The notes beneath the pieces were generated by a model that did no database searches, was not told the origin of the DNA, and saw only the letters and a program-made list of their open reading frames with translations. From Prunus persica (lineage: Eukaryota; Streptophyta; Magnoliopsida; Rosales; Rosaceae): DNA of 64,000 nucleotides. Position numbers and translations under genes: made by a program. Of this stretch, positions 48,030 to 59,928 are shown one piece after another. The stretch is taken from positions 7,759,921 through 7,823,920 of the forward strand of contig NC_034009.1 in NCBI RefSeq assembly GCF_000346465.2. Reading direction: 5' to 3'. The number at the start of each line of letters is the position of its first letter. The stretch's first letter is position 1.

Positions 48030-48922
48030 TACCATAAATATCAGGGTCTATTGTCCGTTTTTTCTTGTAATGAACTTAATCCGGTTGTAATTACAATCAT
48101 ATCAACTGTTCAAATGGGGGCCAAGTAGTGTACTTTATATTATTGGGTTGTAGCAAACAAGTTTAGAAAATAATGCATGAAAGGAGACGAGAAAAAATTA
48201 CGAATAAAGTGGATTAATGGGTCGAGGATAATAACGTTTTCACTACTCTTTTTGGTGACTTAGCTTGTCACATTAGAGGATAAAGAGTAGTTGGGAGAAG
48301 TTGATTAGGGCATTGCAATAACGTTTTCTTGATGCATGACCTATAACCTATGGCTGATGGATGATCATGTCCTTTTCATGCAAAATGTTAATCTCCATAA
48401 GATACAAGCGCAAAACTACAACAATCTTGTGCAATATCTTTATAGAAATAATAATATAGAAAGAGAATTACCATCAAATTAAGAGGTAGTTAGATGCATA
48501 TATTCTCCGTGAAAAATAAGAAAAAAAATTTGTTATAATTTGTCATTTAATTCTTAAGATTGTCGGCAAGCATGAAAAAAAGTTTTCCATATTATCCAAA
48601 TACATAAGTCAATGTTAATGGAAACTATACCATATTCATGTTTAATCATTTTGCACATCCACTCACTCACTCGTAGTACAACCATTTGCAAAGAGGAAAG
48701 ATAAGGATAGATGATTGATTGATTGATATGAATGATCAAAACCCACATCTAAACAACAGCAATCATACATTTATGCCTTTATTTACACTCCTGCAAAGAT
48801 AGAAATTAAATAAAGTACAAAGGTAAGTACTACACAGATTTGCATCTCTCTCTCCTTTCTTTCGCAAGTTGAATATTGCTATCTCTTTGCACATCAAGGG
48901 CGCGCCAGAATGATTTTTCTCG
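48030..48922. other. Spacer downstream of the small HLH gene
   Basis: No feature was recognised beyond a short (GATT)n stretch near 48712. Confidence 0.5.
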
Positions 48923-49174
48923 TTAGACTCCATATGAAGTGGCCAGAAGTCTGAGGATATTCACCTTAGCTTCTAAGAGAAAGATGTAATTAGCAATCTC
49001 TTGGAACATGGTTTCTGGATTGCTGCTGTTAATGATGCATCCTGGGATGAGCTTCTGGAGCTGCATAAGTTTCCTTTCTATGGAAGATTTGGCGGCCTTA
49101 GAGTTCCCAATCAAGGAAAGCCTTAGCTTTCTCTTCTTGGACCCAACTCTCCATATTGAACTCCTTGTTCTCAT
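48923..49174 (-). CDS. Short atypical HLH protein (UPBEAT1/PAR/IBH1-like)
   Basis: A single exon of 83 residues. The N-terminus is basic (MRTRSSIWRVGSKKRKLRL). The HLH follows: SSIERKLMQLQKLIPGC, a loop with NSSNPETM, then FQEIANYIFLLEAKVNILRL. The His-Glu-Arg DNA-contact residues are absent, so it should act as a dimerising modulator. Similarity is to small plant HLHs of the UPBEAT1, PAR and IBH1 groups; which one is undecided. A start 19 codons upstream at 49231 would translate the CT microsatellite into a Leu-Ser repeat; the start at 49174 is preferred because the TATA box predicts transcription to begin near 49225. It is encoded on the same strand as the IBH1-like gene 12 kb away. Confidence 0.8.
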   Translation of the reverse strand: MRTRSSIWRVGSKKRKLRLSLIGNSKAAKSSIERKLMQLQKLIPGCIINSSNPETMFQEIANYIFLLEAKVNILRLLATSYGV

Positions 49175-49185
49175 TTTTGAGTGTG

Positions 49186-49188
<3 letters not shown>

Positions 49189-49226
<38 letters not shown>
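49189..49226. repeat. (GA)n microsatellite forming the predicted 5' leader of the HLH gene
   Basis: About 19 units. On the sense (minus) strand it reads (CT)n and ends 14 bp before the start codon. Confidence 0.95.
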
Positions 49227-49230
<4 letters not shown>

Positions 49231-49253
49231 TTCATAAGGGGGGGTAAGGGGGT

Positions 49254-49263
49254 GTTTATATAA
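49254..49263 (-). promoter_or_regulatory. TATA box of the small HLH gene
   Basis: The minus strand reads TTATATAAAC, 80-90 bp upstream of the ATG at 49174. A start about 30 bp downstream would fall at about 49225, at the edge of the CT tract. Confidence 0.55.
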
Positions 49264-51085
49264 GCCAAAACGAGACACTTCACATCACTCGTCGTGTATT
49301 GCATTCTGACTATTCTAATCATCTTAATTTATCACATGATTCATTGGTACTACAAGTTTTCATGAACCTCTTCTCCAACTTTTACATAAATATGTACTTG
49401 CATTAAACTTGCATCTATTCTATTATCAAGTCTGAGACTAATTAATCAAAATTAATAGTATCTCTCCTTTAAATGTTAGAAGACGTCCCAAGTTCGAATG
49501 TCCCCTACTCACAAAAAATAAAGTAAATTATTTTCAATCTTATTCCTAAATTCACTTGCTTCGATTTCGCCCTCTTAAATGTTTACTAACCCGGAATTTG
49601 TTTAATAGTCATGAAATCAAATATAAATGCATAGACATATAAGCGACCTAGCCATAGCTATATGGTCTTTATGTCCTCAAATGACGTGCGCCTATAAATC
49701 TTTTTCATGCATATTGATTTGCGGGCATGGAAGATCTCATCTTAGGATTGAGTAGTGGTCACTTCGTACCCTAAACGAGTAACCCTACTCACTGTGAATC
49801 CAAGACCACACATTTTTCACATTGAAAGGGAAAACATAACTATATATAACCTAACAAACAAGACAATCTCCATTGTTGGGGGAAATGTTGAGGAGAGAGA
49901 ACTGTCAATCAAACTATCAATCAGCCATCCAATCAACCATTCAATCAAAGCAAACACAATGAATATTATTTGGTTCGAAAAATGTGAATAATTGTACGAG
50001 CATGAAACCAAACTGTATATCAAAGACTCTTGATATCTTAATATCAACCATTCTCTAATCCTTGGAAAGGTGAGATGGGTTAAGTCGTTGTTTTGGAAAT
50101 TTGATGGGTGGAGAAAAACATAATTAAAGTGTGAATCCACTTTACATATACCTCCACAAAAATGTTGAAGCCGGAATCTAAATTACAGAATTTCAATGAG
50201 CATTTGTTGGCGAAATATTTCTCTTTGGAAATTTAATCTCATAAAAAAATGAACAGAAACTTTACTCTCACATTTCTTGAGATTTTATCTCAAGACAGAA
50301 TTGGCAGAAACATGACCCTATGATCCTAGAGATTATTTTCCTATTCTATTTAGGATCTCTTTTTTTTTTTTTCCTCTTTCGAACAAATATCTTATAATTA
50401 GGAATATTTACTTTCATTGTTTTACTCTATTAGAGTTTACACAATTATACTGTATACTATTAAATACCTCCTTTTAAAAAATAAAATACATATACTTTGT
50501 TTATATAGTCCACATATAAATCCAAACATATTACCTTGTGAGACTGCCTTAATTTAAATTATTGATTAATTATTGTCTAATTAAGTGATTGAGATGTGTG
50601 TACAATTTGATAAGACTGTATAATTGCATTGCATATGTACAAACTTGATAGCAAGAAGATATTTCAACTTTCACGGTGGATGGGTGTTGGGTCAACTCCT
50701 CTATAAATAACGATTTAATTCCTTGAATAGACTGTTACCGACATGTGAATCTTTACTGGCCGTGGGGAGTACTTCATATTCACTTCAGCAGTCCTCTCCG
50801 ACTTTTACATCTCAACTCCCGAAGAAATATGTTCGAACTGTCACTGGCCATAATATTCAAACTAATGTGCCATCATTACGAGAGAAATTTTCGTGTAACA
50901 GGGATGTATTCTTTATTATTTTTGACTAATAACGTAATGATATATAGGGTAATTTTTTCATGTGTTATTGTGTTATTAGTCGGGAAGAGCAAAACAGTGC
51001 TATCTCTGTTACATATAAATTTTTTTACATACTTAATGATGCGATATTTAAGTAGCCTTTGAATTGGAAGAAACTTTTTATTTAA

Positions 51086-51203
51086 ATATTTTTTTTATAT
51101 AAATGATAATGTAGATTATTATAAATTATTATAATATACAGAGAAAAATTTGAACATAAGTTCAAAGAGAGGACTGATTGCCTTAACCATCTAACCTAAC
51201 ACG
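51086..51203 (-). mobile_element. tRNA-derived SINE (copy C)
   Basis: The minus strand has TTAGATGGTTAAGGC (A-box-like), ATGTTCAAATTTTTC (B-box-like) and the tail ATCTACATTATCATTTATAT, then an A-run. Confidence 0.65.
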
Positions 51204-51311
51204 CATATGCGGAATCTGAAAGTAATGACCAAGTCAAAATGATGAACCAATCATTCATGTATAATGTGGTGGAAGTATTAACAACCATGGCTTGACTTGT
51301 TACACTTAGGG

Positions 51312-51313
<2 letters not shown>

Positions 51314-51356
<43 letters not shown>
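51314..51356. repeat. (GA)n microsatellite
   Basis: About 21 GA units, flanked by a short G-run. Confidence 0.97.
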
Positions 51357-51358
<2 letters not shown>

Positions 51359-52347
51359 GTGCGTATTTGTATATCGACATTAAAAGGTCTTTTTCTAACG
51401 TGGGGATTCCTGATAGAAAGCCAACAAACCAGCCTAGCCCAGAAAAAGATTGATGGACTCAATATAGCATTATTGTTGTCCTCGACTTGTTTGTGGGGGT
51501 TCAAAATCTAATGCCACACACGTGCAAGCTTGATAGGCTACTGTTGTGGCTATATTTCTTTCTCCCCTTTATGCCCAATTGGTTCTCCTCTTTCCAATCA
51601 CTTGCATTATTATAGTTGATTATGGACCATAAAGTTTGATGTATATATTATTCATGCCAGAGCTACCATCCACCCTTTTTCTGCAAAAATATTATGTCTA
51701 TCATTTGCCTGTCCCTTTCCCAACGTTCTTACAACTTAATCACCTTGTTTTATATCAGAAAAGGTTTAATCAAACTTACGGTTAAGATACAACTTAGGAT
51801 TAACCACATAAATCCTAAATCATCGCCCTTTTGTAGATGGCGACTGATTCTTTTGCAATGTCAATGCTGCCCTTGGGGGTGGGGTGGGAGCATGTGGGTC
51901 AGATCAGAGTTGAGGGATGTTGTTGGTGATAATAAAGAAGGGGAGGCTAAATTTGCGGGGTTGCTCCAAAATCGGGGCCCTCCAAAATAGAAAGTCCTGT
52001 GCGATGGTACCACTTACATATACTACTCCAGAGCCAGCCCTAAATAGGGGGCATGTGGGTCGGATCGGAGTTGAGGGGTGAAGGGTGGAGTGATAATGAA
52101 GAAGGGGAGCGCGGGGGGAGGATGAGTTGGGGTGGGGAAGAGGTGTTGAGCGTGTGGTTGTGACGAGTTTTATAGATTTGTTTTGTTAGGTAATTTGTTT
52201 TTGTTTTCTTCTGCTTTGGTTATAGTTTAAACTATGTATAAAGATGTAATGTTTATCTTCACGTATGGCACCAACAAAGTCCAAATAAGCATAAAAAGTG
52301 GGACCTACAATTTTCACATAATTATCCAACTAGTATTATTATTATTG

Positions 52348-52512
52348 TTTTTTTGATGCGGAAATAAAAATTACAACCCGAAACCTCTCGGACGTGCACG
52401 CCCAAAGAGATCAAAAAAGAAAATAGGCACTACATATAAAGAATACCCAACCTCCCAAAAGGAAGGAAGGGAACATCCCATGACCTAAGTTGGCTAAAGC
52501 ATCAGCTAGAAA
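52348..52512 (-). pseudogene. LINE 3'-end fragment (RNase H tail)
   Basis: One minus-strand frame reads NFLADALANLGHGMFPSFLL, the C-terminal end of a LINE RNase H domain (ADALANxG). It is followed by a short non-coding tail and an A-run near 52351. It is 5'-truncated and no TSD was fixed. Confidence 0.55.
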
Positions 52513-52921
52513 ATTGATAATGGAATCACAAAAAGAACTTGAGTTAAATGTAAGTTTTGTTTGAGTTTAGGTTTAAATCTTTAAATCTTAAAAAAAAAGA
52601 AAAAAAAAGAAAAAAAGAAGACAACTTCGAAATTGACTTCATAACTTGAAGGATTTTATGTAATTAAATCCTATCGTTTGGTGTCTAGAATTGGATTGAA
52701 TTGGATATGAAAATTTATGAAGACATGCCAAAGAAGAATTAAAGAAAATTTTCCAAATTGGAATAGAAGATGAATTATTCATGAAAGAAACTTCTTCTAA
52801 TTTTTTTTTTTTTTTGGGGTCATAAGTTTTATTCCATTTTATCCCCACAAAATAGTAAGAAATCAACCTTAATCCTCCTTCTACATGACATGTTTACTGA
52901 TTTGTAATCAAAATCCATTAC

Positions 52922-52939
52922 TAAACCCTAAACCCTAAA
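52922..52939. repeat. Telo-box-like CCCTAAA repeats
   Basis: TAAACCCTAAACCCTAAA contains about two and a half plant telomere units. Such telo-boxes occur in promoters and as interstitial telomere traces; there is no gene nearby to favour a promoter role. Confidence 0.7.
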
Positions 52940-53017
52940 CAGATTACTAATCCCTAATCGGAATCAAAATAAGAAGTTGGATTTCAATAATTGATTACTC
53001 ATGTGTTTACTTAATAT

Positions 53018-53505
53018 AAAGAAATGATAATGCTATGGGAATTGGATCAAGGGTTTCTCTGTGAATCTGGGCTATGGTTCTGTCATTGAAGTTGAGTTAT
53101 GGGGAATTTTTTGGGGGCTTAGTATGGCTTGGGATGCTGACTTTCGCACAGTGGAGATTGAGTGTGATTCTACTTCTGCTGTGGCTTTGTTAAAAAGTCC
53201 TATTGTGTCTACGCACCCTCTCTTTAGTATTATCAATTGCTGCAATTTGAAGTTCATGAGGACTGGTGCTGCTATGTGAAGCATATTTTCCGTGAACAAA
53301 ATTGTGCTGCGGATGCTCTTACTGTGAAGTGTTATGATTTTGATCCTGGGCTCCATGTGTTTCTTGAGGCTCCAGCCTTTCTTAGTGATGTGTTAGCTGC
53401 TAATGTTCGAGGTGCTGTTAGACCTCGGCTTGTTTCTGTTTAGTTTCTTCTTGGTTTAGGGCTTTTGCCCTCCTCTGTACCAAAAAAAAAAAGAAATGAT
53501 AATGC
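53018..53505 (+). mobile_element. 5'-truncated LINE insertion with target-site duplication
   Basis: The sequence AAAGAAATGATAATGC at 53018-53033 is repeated at 53490-53505, right after a poly(A) tail (about 53482-53492). The body encodes the end of a LINE RNase H domain: GSVIEVELWGIFWGLSMAWD and ECDSTSAVALLKS, then after a frameshift near 53240-53275 HIFREQNCAADAL. A 3' UTR ending CCCTCCTCTGTACC and the A-tail follow. This is a classic target-primed, 5'-truncated insertion. The perfect TSD suggests it is relatively young. Confidence 0.9.
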
Positions 53506-54892
53506 GAGTAGAATCCACACAAATCAGAAATTCAACTCCTCATTTGAAGGAATTAGACATTTGGATGGAAAGTGGCATTCTAAATCTTAGAGAATTAACC
53601 CATTAGAACTTCATATTTTTTTCCCATTATATAATCACACAAATTTTAAAATTCCAAATTTACCATCCACTTTAACGCAACAAGAACATTTTAATAATCA
53701 AATTTGTTTTAATTTTAATTCATGGAAATTTAGTAAACTTAAGTAATAAGTACCATTTCTACCCGATTCCAAATAGTTGAGTAAACAACTTCAATAGAAA
53801 TCTAAATTCCGACTTCTCAATTCAATTCATCCTCATTCGATTACGAATTAGTAAACATACCATAAATCTAATGAGTTACCCAATCCAATCATGATTTACG
53901 CTTATCTGATTAAACAATTATACTTGACTCATAGTTTTGCACGTGTCATAACAATTCTCACATGCAATAACAATTCTCAGTGCATGTTCCCATCGCATGT
54001 GGGTGTTCTTAGATGTATCCATGGGAGATCAAACATCACACGTGAAGGGTCGATGTGACTCCACGTGTTGTTTCAATCCATAAGCCGATACCTCCATCTC
54101 CATGTGGGGAAGGTACTAGTTATCCATCTACTACTAGTGGACATGATAAGCATTGAAATATTTACCAATTGACTGAGCTCTGCATTCTTAATTGACTTCA
54201 TCGTTTGCATGTTGAGCCATGATAGAACTGAAGTACTATTAGAAGCTGCTTATGACATCAAGAACTTTGAGCTACTTTTGAGAAATTCTAATTCAACAGA
54301 CAACCAAATAAAACTGCTAGATGAGTTACAGGTTACCTGACCACTGATGAGCTGTCCCGTCCTCATATGATCAGCAGTTCAATTTTTGACAAGACGACCT
54401 TCATATCCCCCGCTCACGAGGATTTCATGTCAAGTCTAATCATACTAAAGTTCACTTCCTCTGCAGTAGCTTTCAGCATGGAAAATCTCCAATTCAAATC
54501 TCTTCGTTGTGCAAGTTTTCATATCTGTGCATACGTAATTCAACAGGGGAAATTACACCACAAAATCTAAAAGCCAGTGCTTGTTGACGTAACTTCTAGC
54601 AGCCAATTATCTGTATTCCTCCGGAATTAGAATGGGGCTGCGTTAAAAAACACCTGCAACAGCAACTTCCATCTGGGGGGCCCCGTGCTGAACATGGCCA
54701 AGTTTTATCAAAGACCTTCAAACAGTAAATACTCATCATACAAGCTCACGACAACAGGCTTCGTTATCGTATTATAACATTAATTCCTTAGAAAATATGA
54801 CCATGTCTAATTAAACGAAAGCATAAGCATCCTAATTACAACGCCGCCTGTACATTCCAGTTATTGAAACTAGTAATGGATTCCTTATGCTT
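53506..54892. other. Intergenic spacer
   Basis: Contains PIF-like terminal motifs near 53825-53875 (GAATTAGTAAACATACCAT) that may belong to an element into which the LINE inserted. No exon was seen up to the last exon of the 194-residue gene. Confidence 0.45.
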
Positions 54893-57800
54893 TCAGTCAA
54901 CAAGCTTCCTTAGGTGCGATCTGAGCAGTCCTTTCCCTGCACCACATAACAAAACAAACACCTCAGAGATCAACGCAGATACTATCTAGCATCAAGAAAA
55001 CTATGAATGATTCTGAACTGATCAAATATCTTCAAAGGCCCTATCTTTTCCAGAGATAATTCCAGTGACAAGTTAAACAGTACGGTACTCATCCTCTTAC
55101 AATAAACTACATAACCTAATACCCATTCTCAAGTACAAATAATATAAGATGCAATCATATCCATATGATGCAACCATATCCATAATTATGTGTTAAGTTA
55201 AATAATATTATCCAACGGACCTGTCTACCATCGATGCATATATAGACCACAAGGTACCAGATACATGACCCATGGTGCAAAGAAACAAACAGGTACATGA
55301 CAAATACATAAAACCTAAAAAGCTAGGTCGTAGCTTCCCACATTGCAGTATGGTTTTGCTGTTAAAATAGAGTTATACAAAAGAATGCAACTGCCTGCAG
55401 GACTATGAACATATCATGTGCTAAAAAAGGTGACCTGACATCGATGAGCGACAGCTATGGTGAACCACATGCTTCACTGTTTCCTTGTGCACTACAGATT
55501 GCTGCTCTGAAAGGACTTTTTCAGGAAGACAGCCCTTGGAGGCTTGATCCTCTGCTATCACATTTGTAAACCGTTCATTTGATTTGTTGTATTTTAAAAA
55601 TAATTTCCTCTCTGAATTGGCCATGGTGACGACCTTCTTAAGGTACTTTGAAGACCCTGAAATTCAAAAGATTGGGACAAGAAGAATAAGGATATTTGTG
55701 TAACATATAAAGATTGACTACCAAGTTGGCAAAAGTGAAAATAACCGAATAGAACACCATACTTAAACCATAAGCAATGGACATATGTTATTACAATGTT
55801 ATGTTTGTGGACAGCAAATCAATTTGGCAATAAAGCACACCAGAATGTAAGATATTTCTTGTTTACTTATTAAGTTACTTGTGTCATCTCCAACTAAACT
55901 GAGCATGAGTTTAGTAACTCGGTGCAAGATAGAAAAGTTGTATTCTCAAAACTGCCAAAAAACATAAATAATAGTAAATTGATATTTGTTAAATGGTCTT
56001 CTGGCGGCGGCTCACTGTTCTAATTATTTTTTCCCTCCAAGCTTACCAAAGAGGAGGAAAACAAAAGGAAGCAGAGTCTCTATTTTGTAACACAATACTG
56101 TTTAAGTGTTCAGTAAAGAGCAGGCCAGACATCAGACTTTTGCAACTTGTATGCTCACTGTGATGCATATTACATTACGTATCCATTGCGCACTTGAACC
56201 CCTCAGTACCTCACAAGTTTAGGTGATTTCAGTTGCCAAACCAACATACTAAAAAGTAGATTTCTGGCTACAATACTGCTTCCTCCTCAACGCTTAAGGT
56301 CCCCTGCTTGATGTCTATCTACGGTTATCCTTTCCATGTTTTAAATGCTCAAGACTTCCAATTCAAGGAATGCTGAGCAATCCTGACTGCCTGTTCTACG
56401 GGAAGTTCTAATGCATGGGTTCACTCACACATGCAAATCACCAGCAGCTACCCTTAACATTTCTCTAGCCTTAATTTATCTCACGAAAATAAAAATTTTA
56501 TCGAAAATTGCCAAAACATGGGATGGACAGATAGAATTTCAATTTGATGAGAGTTTCAATCTCAAATGTGTATGAAAATAAAACAAAAAGAGAAAACAAA
56601 ATTCTAAGCATCAGCTTTGTCACTCCTTGAGCCATTGTCAAGGTCTCACATCTTTGCGAGGTTTCTTTTCCTGTGTAAAAATTATTATCTGAAAGTTCTA
56701 GGAAACCACAATCTAAATTGCAATATAATCCTATATGCTTACAGAATGTAGAACCAACAAAAACCTATGGCAGAGGCACCAACATAACTCATATTTTATC
56801 ATAGCATAACTCTGAATATATTTTGTTTATACCATATCTGACCAAACCCTCTCAACTGGACACGTGAAATGAATGGCCCACTGAGCAGAAGCCGACATGG
56901 CCCAGCCCAGTCACTGGAACTCGTAACTACCATCAGCAGGGGTGAGCCCTTGGCAACCTCACCTGCCGATCCGGCTCAATGAAGGTACCTGCCATGCCAC
57001 TTTCATGTCGACCCGTGACGACCCCTAGGGCTATGTCCACAGTCCCACATCGAAACTATAACCAAGGTGCTCCATCCCTTTTGACTATAAATAGGGCTCT
57101 TGCACCAATGCACAAAGTAATAGTAAACTTAGAGAACTCTGTCCAATTACTTATCTTCTCGATCCTTAAGCTACCTTTAGCATTGGAGAGCCTTTGGCCG
57201 GTACCACACCTCTGCTGAAGGGGCCACGCGACTGAGGCAGACCTTCTATAACTTGATCCCATCAATTGATTCTTATGTTAATCACCCAATAAAACAGGAA
57301 AAAGGTGAAACTCTATTGTGAATGCCAATAAACTCGGAAGGCTCCAACGACATACTTCAAATCAGTGCCTAACTTATATCTAGGCCAACTGGGTGTACCT
57401 GGATGCATTTCAAGAAGAGGCCCACATCAGGAAAACACCACCTAAAAGTTCAGCTAATTAAAGTATAAAAACAACATTTTTAAGAGTTTCTTCATTGTTA
57501 ACTCCACTCTAACTGCAGAAACACCAAAGATTGGCAGTGCCACAGATGAATTTTTTTCCAACCTTTATACACACACACAGAGGCACACGCACATGTACAT
57601 ATGCCTTCTAATAGATGTTCTTTCGATTAAAAGGTTGGTACCACATTCTCTACAAAACCCAAAAAACTTCCAAACGTTAATAAGAAAAGCAAGAGATTGT
57701 TGGCCATCTCTCCTACTGTTCAGTAAACGGTAACACACATGCACAGACACACATAATAGTGTCAAGATCCCCTCCAAGGTAGACCCAGCTTAGGTAGAAC

Positions 57801-59928
57801 TGGGTCATAAATATTTTCCTTTTACTTCTTTTAGAACTTGGCTGTAAAATCTTTTAATAACTTTACAGTGATACACATTATGACTACAGCCACTCATCCT
57901 ATAAATATGATTATTTTCTTGACACCAACATAAGTACCATAAATTTACAATATCAAGTAACATGCTTCATAACTCATTTTGGAGCCCCAAGTCATATTTA
58001 CTTTCGACTAACCTCTTCTTACTTTTCTTTTTCGATATAATTTTGACCAGTCATACTTCACCAGCTCCAAGCTTTTAAAGTATAAATTAAATAACCACCA
58101 CCACTCCAAACATCTTAAGTTGCTATGCTTGATCACATGCATCAAACATGATTCACGCATGATTTTGTTTGGCTGATTAAGACAACTTTCACGGGGAATC
58201 TGCAGAAAAAATTGATTTTTCAAGTTGAGATGAATATAAACTAAGCACCAAATTGTGGAGCTTTTGGGTAGGAATAAACTAGTGATACTTGGCATTATAT
58301 AACAGTATAGATAAATTGCATCTCAAATAGATTAGCAGGGTGCAAAAACCACTGAATCACATATGTAATGCCCATTTGCATTTCTGAAAGCTGTATCAAT
58401 CAATTACTTCCTAGATTCTACCAATTTGGACTGTGGGATCATTTACTAGATTTCATAGGAATTGTTTCTCTTTTTTTCTTGTGGCCTAATAAAACTCTAA
58501 TTTGCTTTCCAAGAACACACAGAACTTTCTAGAGATCAATTCAACACGTCGCCAGATCCTTATCAATGAAACAGACTAAGCCCCTTAAAATACATATCTC
58601 CTTGCCCACACTGAAGAATGAAAATATTTAGCTAAGTACACCATCACACAAATATAATTGAACCTAGTTTTACATTTCCAGGCCTTAGTTTTGCAAAGGT
58701 GTGACTTAATGATTGTATCACAAATTATGAAAGTAATAACCATCATTGCATCCATAAAAGAGCTTAATCTGCATATTCTCAAACACAAATGTTTAATAAA
58801 CTGTGTTATAGAATTTGTAGTTTAGAACTAAAATGGTCCCTACTAGTTTATGATGTAGGATATGGGTGAATAGAGTATTTAGGTAATTTAGCGGAAGCAA
58901 ATGGCTTCACATCAAAACAGTTTTGGCTTCACACCAAGGCGTCTCCAATCTCTGGAAAGTAAACTTTTCTTAATATCTCAAATCTCAACTCCACAATGAA
59001 TTACATGAGAGGGGTATTTATAGCAAACTAAAACCTAGAGACAATAGGATAAAAAGTCCCTTGCTAAAACAGAAATTCTAACCTAAATAAAATAGGAAAC
59101 TTAGAAATCCTACTAAAATCTGGAAAACTTAAAAAATCTTACTAAAATCTGGAAAACTTCGAGAACAAGTTAGAAACTAATCGCAGGAATAAAAAATTGC
59201 CAGATTTAAAAACCAAATTAAATGACTTCCTCTTCCATCCCTTTCTTTTGTAAACCCTAATGGGTTTGATAAAGATGTCCTCATCAGTTTATTCTTTAAA
59301 TTTGTGTGCTTAACTCCATTGCCCCTTTACAGTGCGCAATTGACACCAAAGCACAGAAAATATTATGAGACAATAAAAAGGCCAAAAGATAAAGACCCTT
59401 CTAAAACTAGAAGAACAATATGGTCCAAATTAGAATTGAAAAGGAAAGAATATAATAGGAGAAATAGTACCTTTAGGAGGGCTACTAGTACTGGCTGATG
59501 GAGGTGAAGCAAGCAGGGGAGCATACATGTAAGAGTCAGACTTCAGATAGTCCCCAACCTTCTTCAGCAACCTCTTGTTGTTTCCTTTAATGGGTTTCCT
59601 TCCTTCCACTCCTAAGAATACAAAAAACCACCCAATTGAGCCAAATCTTCAAAACCCATCAACATAAATACACCACAGAAGCCATAAATACTATAAATAC
59701 TATAAACAGTAAAATCCCAGAATAGAGTTGAAAGAAAAAGAAAATTATACCTGTAATAGAAGCCCTTGTCTTCATGGGTGAGCTAAAGCCGTGAGGTGGA
59801 TGAGAAATTAGAGGAGCAAACATGTAAGAGTTAGAAATGAGAAAGTCTATGACTTTCTTTAGCAGTTTCTTCTTATTACGCTTAATGGGTCTTTTCTTTT
59901 GAACTTCTAGCAACATTTTCTTCACCAT
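54893..59928 (-). CDS. Unrecognised 194-residue basic protein with duplicated first exons
   Basis: In coding order the four exons are 59928-59751, 59611-59471, 55656-55435 and 54936-54893. All introns are phase 1 and the reading closes at 585 nt. Exons 1 and 2 each carry the same module: PIKRNKKKLLKKVIDFLISN then SYMFAPLISHPP, and PIKGNNKRLLKKVGDYLKSD then SYMYAPLLASPP, both followed by Ser/Pro-rich tails. Exon 3 adds SSKYLKKVVTMANSERKLF and a His/Ser-rich stretch. Exon 4 ends KGLLRSHLRKLVD. The protein is very basic, with no signal peptide or membrane segment. I do not recognise the family and assign no function. The start is the first in-frame ATG (59928). The third donor (TCAG|GTCACC) is weak, but phase and the basic, helix-like C-terminus support it. 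Alternatively, exon 3 reads on to a stop 14 bp past the donor. Confidence 0.75.
56870..57270 (+). mobile_element. LTR fragment (Ty3/gypsy-like) inside intron 3 of the 194-residue gene
   Basis: It contains GTCCCACATCG (57042-57052), a TATA box (CTATAAATAGG, 57085-57095) and a downstream stretch, TTACTTATCTTCTCGATCC, then GCATTGGAGAGCCTTTGGCC. That order is typical of plant gypsy LTR promoters and R-U5 regions. The ends and TSD were not fixed. It is opposite in orientation to the host gene. Confidence 0.5.
58845..59260. mobile_element. Probable solo LTR or LTR fragment inside intron 2 of the 194-residue gene
   Basis: AT-rich sequence with a GTATTTATAGC TATA-like box and short internal duplications (ACTAAAATCTGGAAAACTT twice, at about 59113 and 59142), resembling copia LTRs. 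No terminal TG/CA or TSD was fixed. This lies in the same 3.8-kb intron (55657-59470) as the LTR fragment at 56870. Confidence 0.35.

Larger units (their letters stand above)
49264..52347. other. Intergenic spacer with SINE, GA tract and G-rich repeats
   Basis: It holds a (GA)n run at 51314-51356, a SINE at 51086-51203, and a G-rich stretch at 51860-52150 in which GCATGTGGGTC-GATC-GAGTTGAGGG occurs twice. No exon is supported. Confidence 0.5.

Noticed and set aside
52650..53880. A single PIF-like element spanning the LINE insertion
   Set aside because: Some terminal-like motifs exist on both sides (TTTGGTGTCTAGAATTGG and GAATTAGTAAACATACC), but the inverted match is poor and no TTA duplication could be placed.
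57110..57300. Possible U-snRNA gene downstream of the USE-like and TATA motifs
   Set aside because: The downstream sequence matches no U1, U2, U4 or U5 start or Sm-site layout I can recognise, and it looks like the R-U5 part of an LTR.
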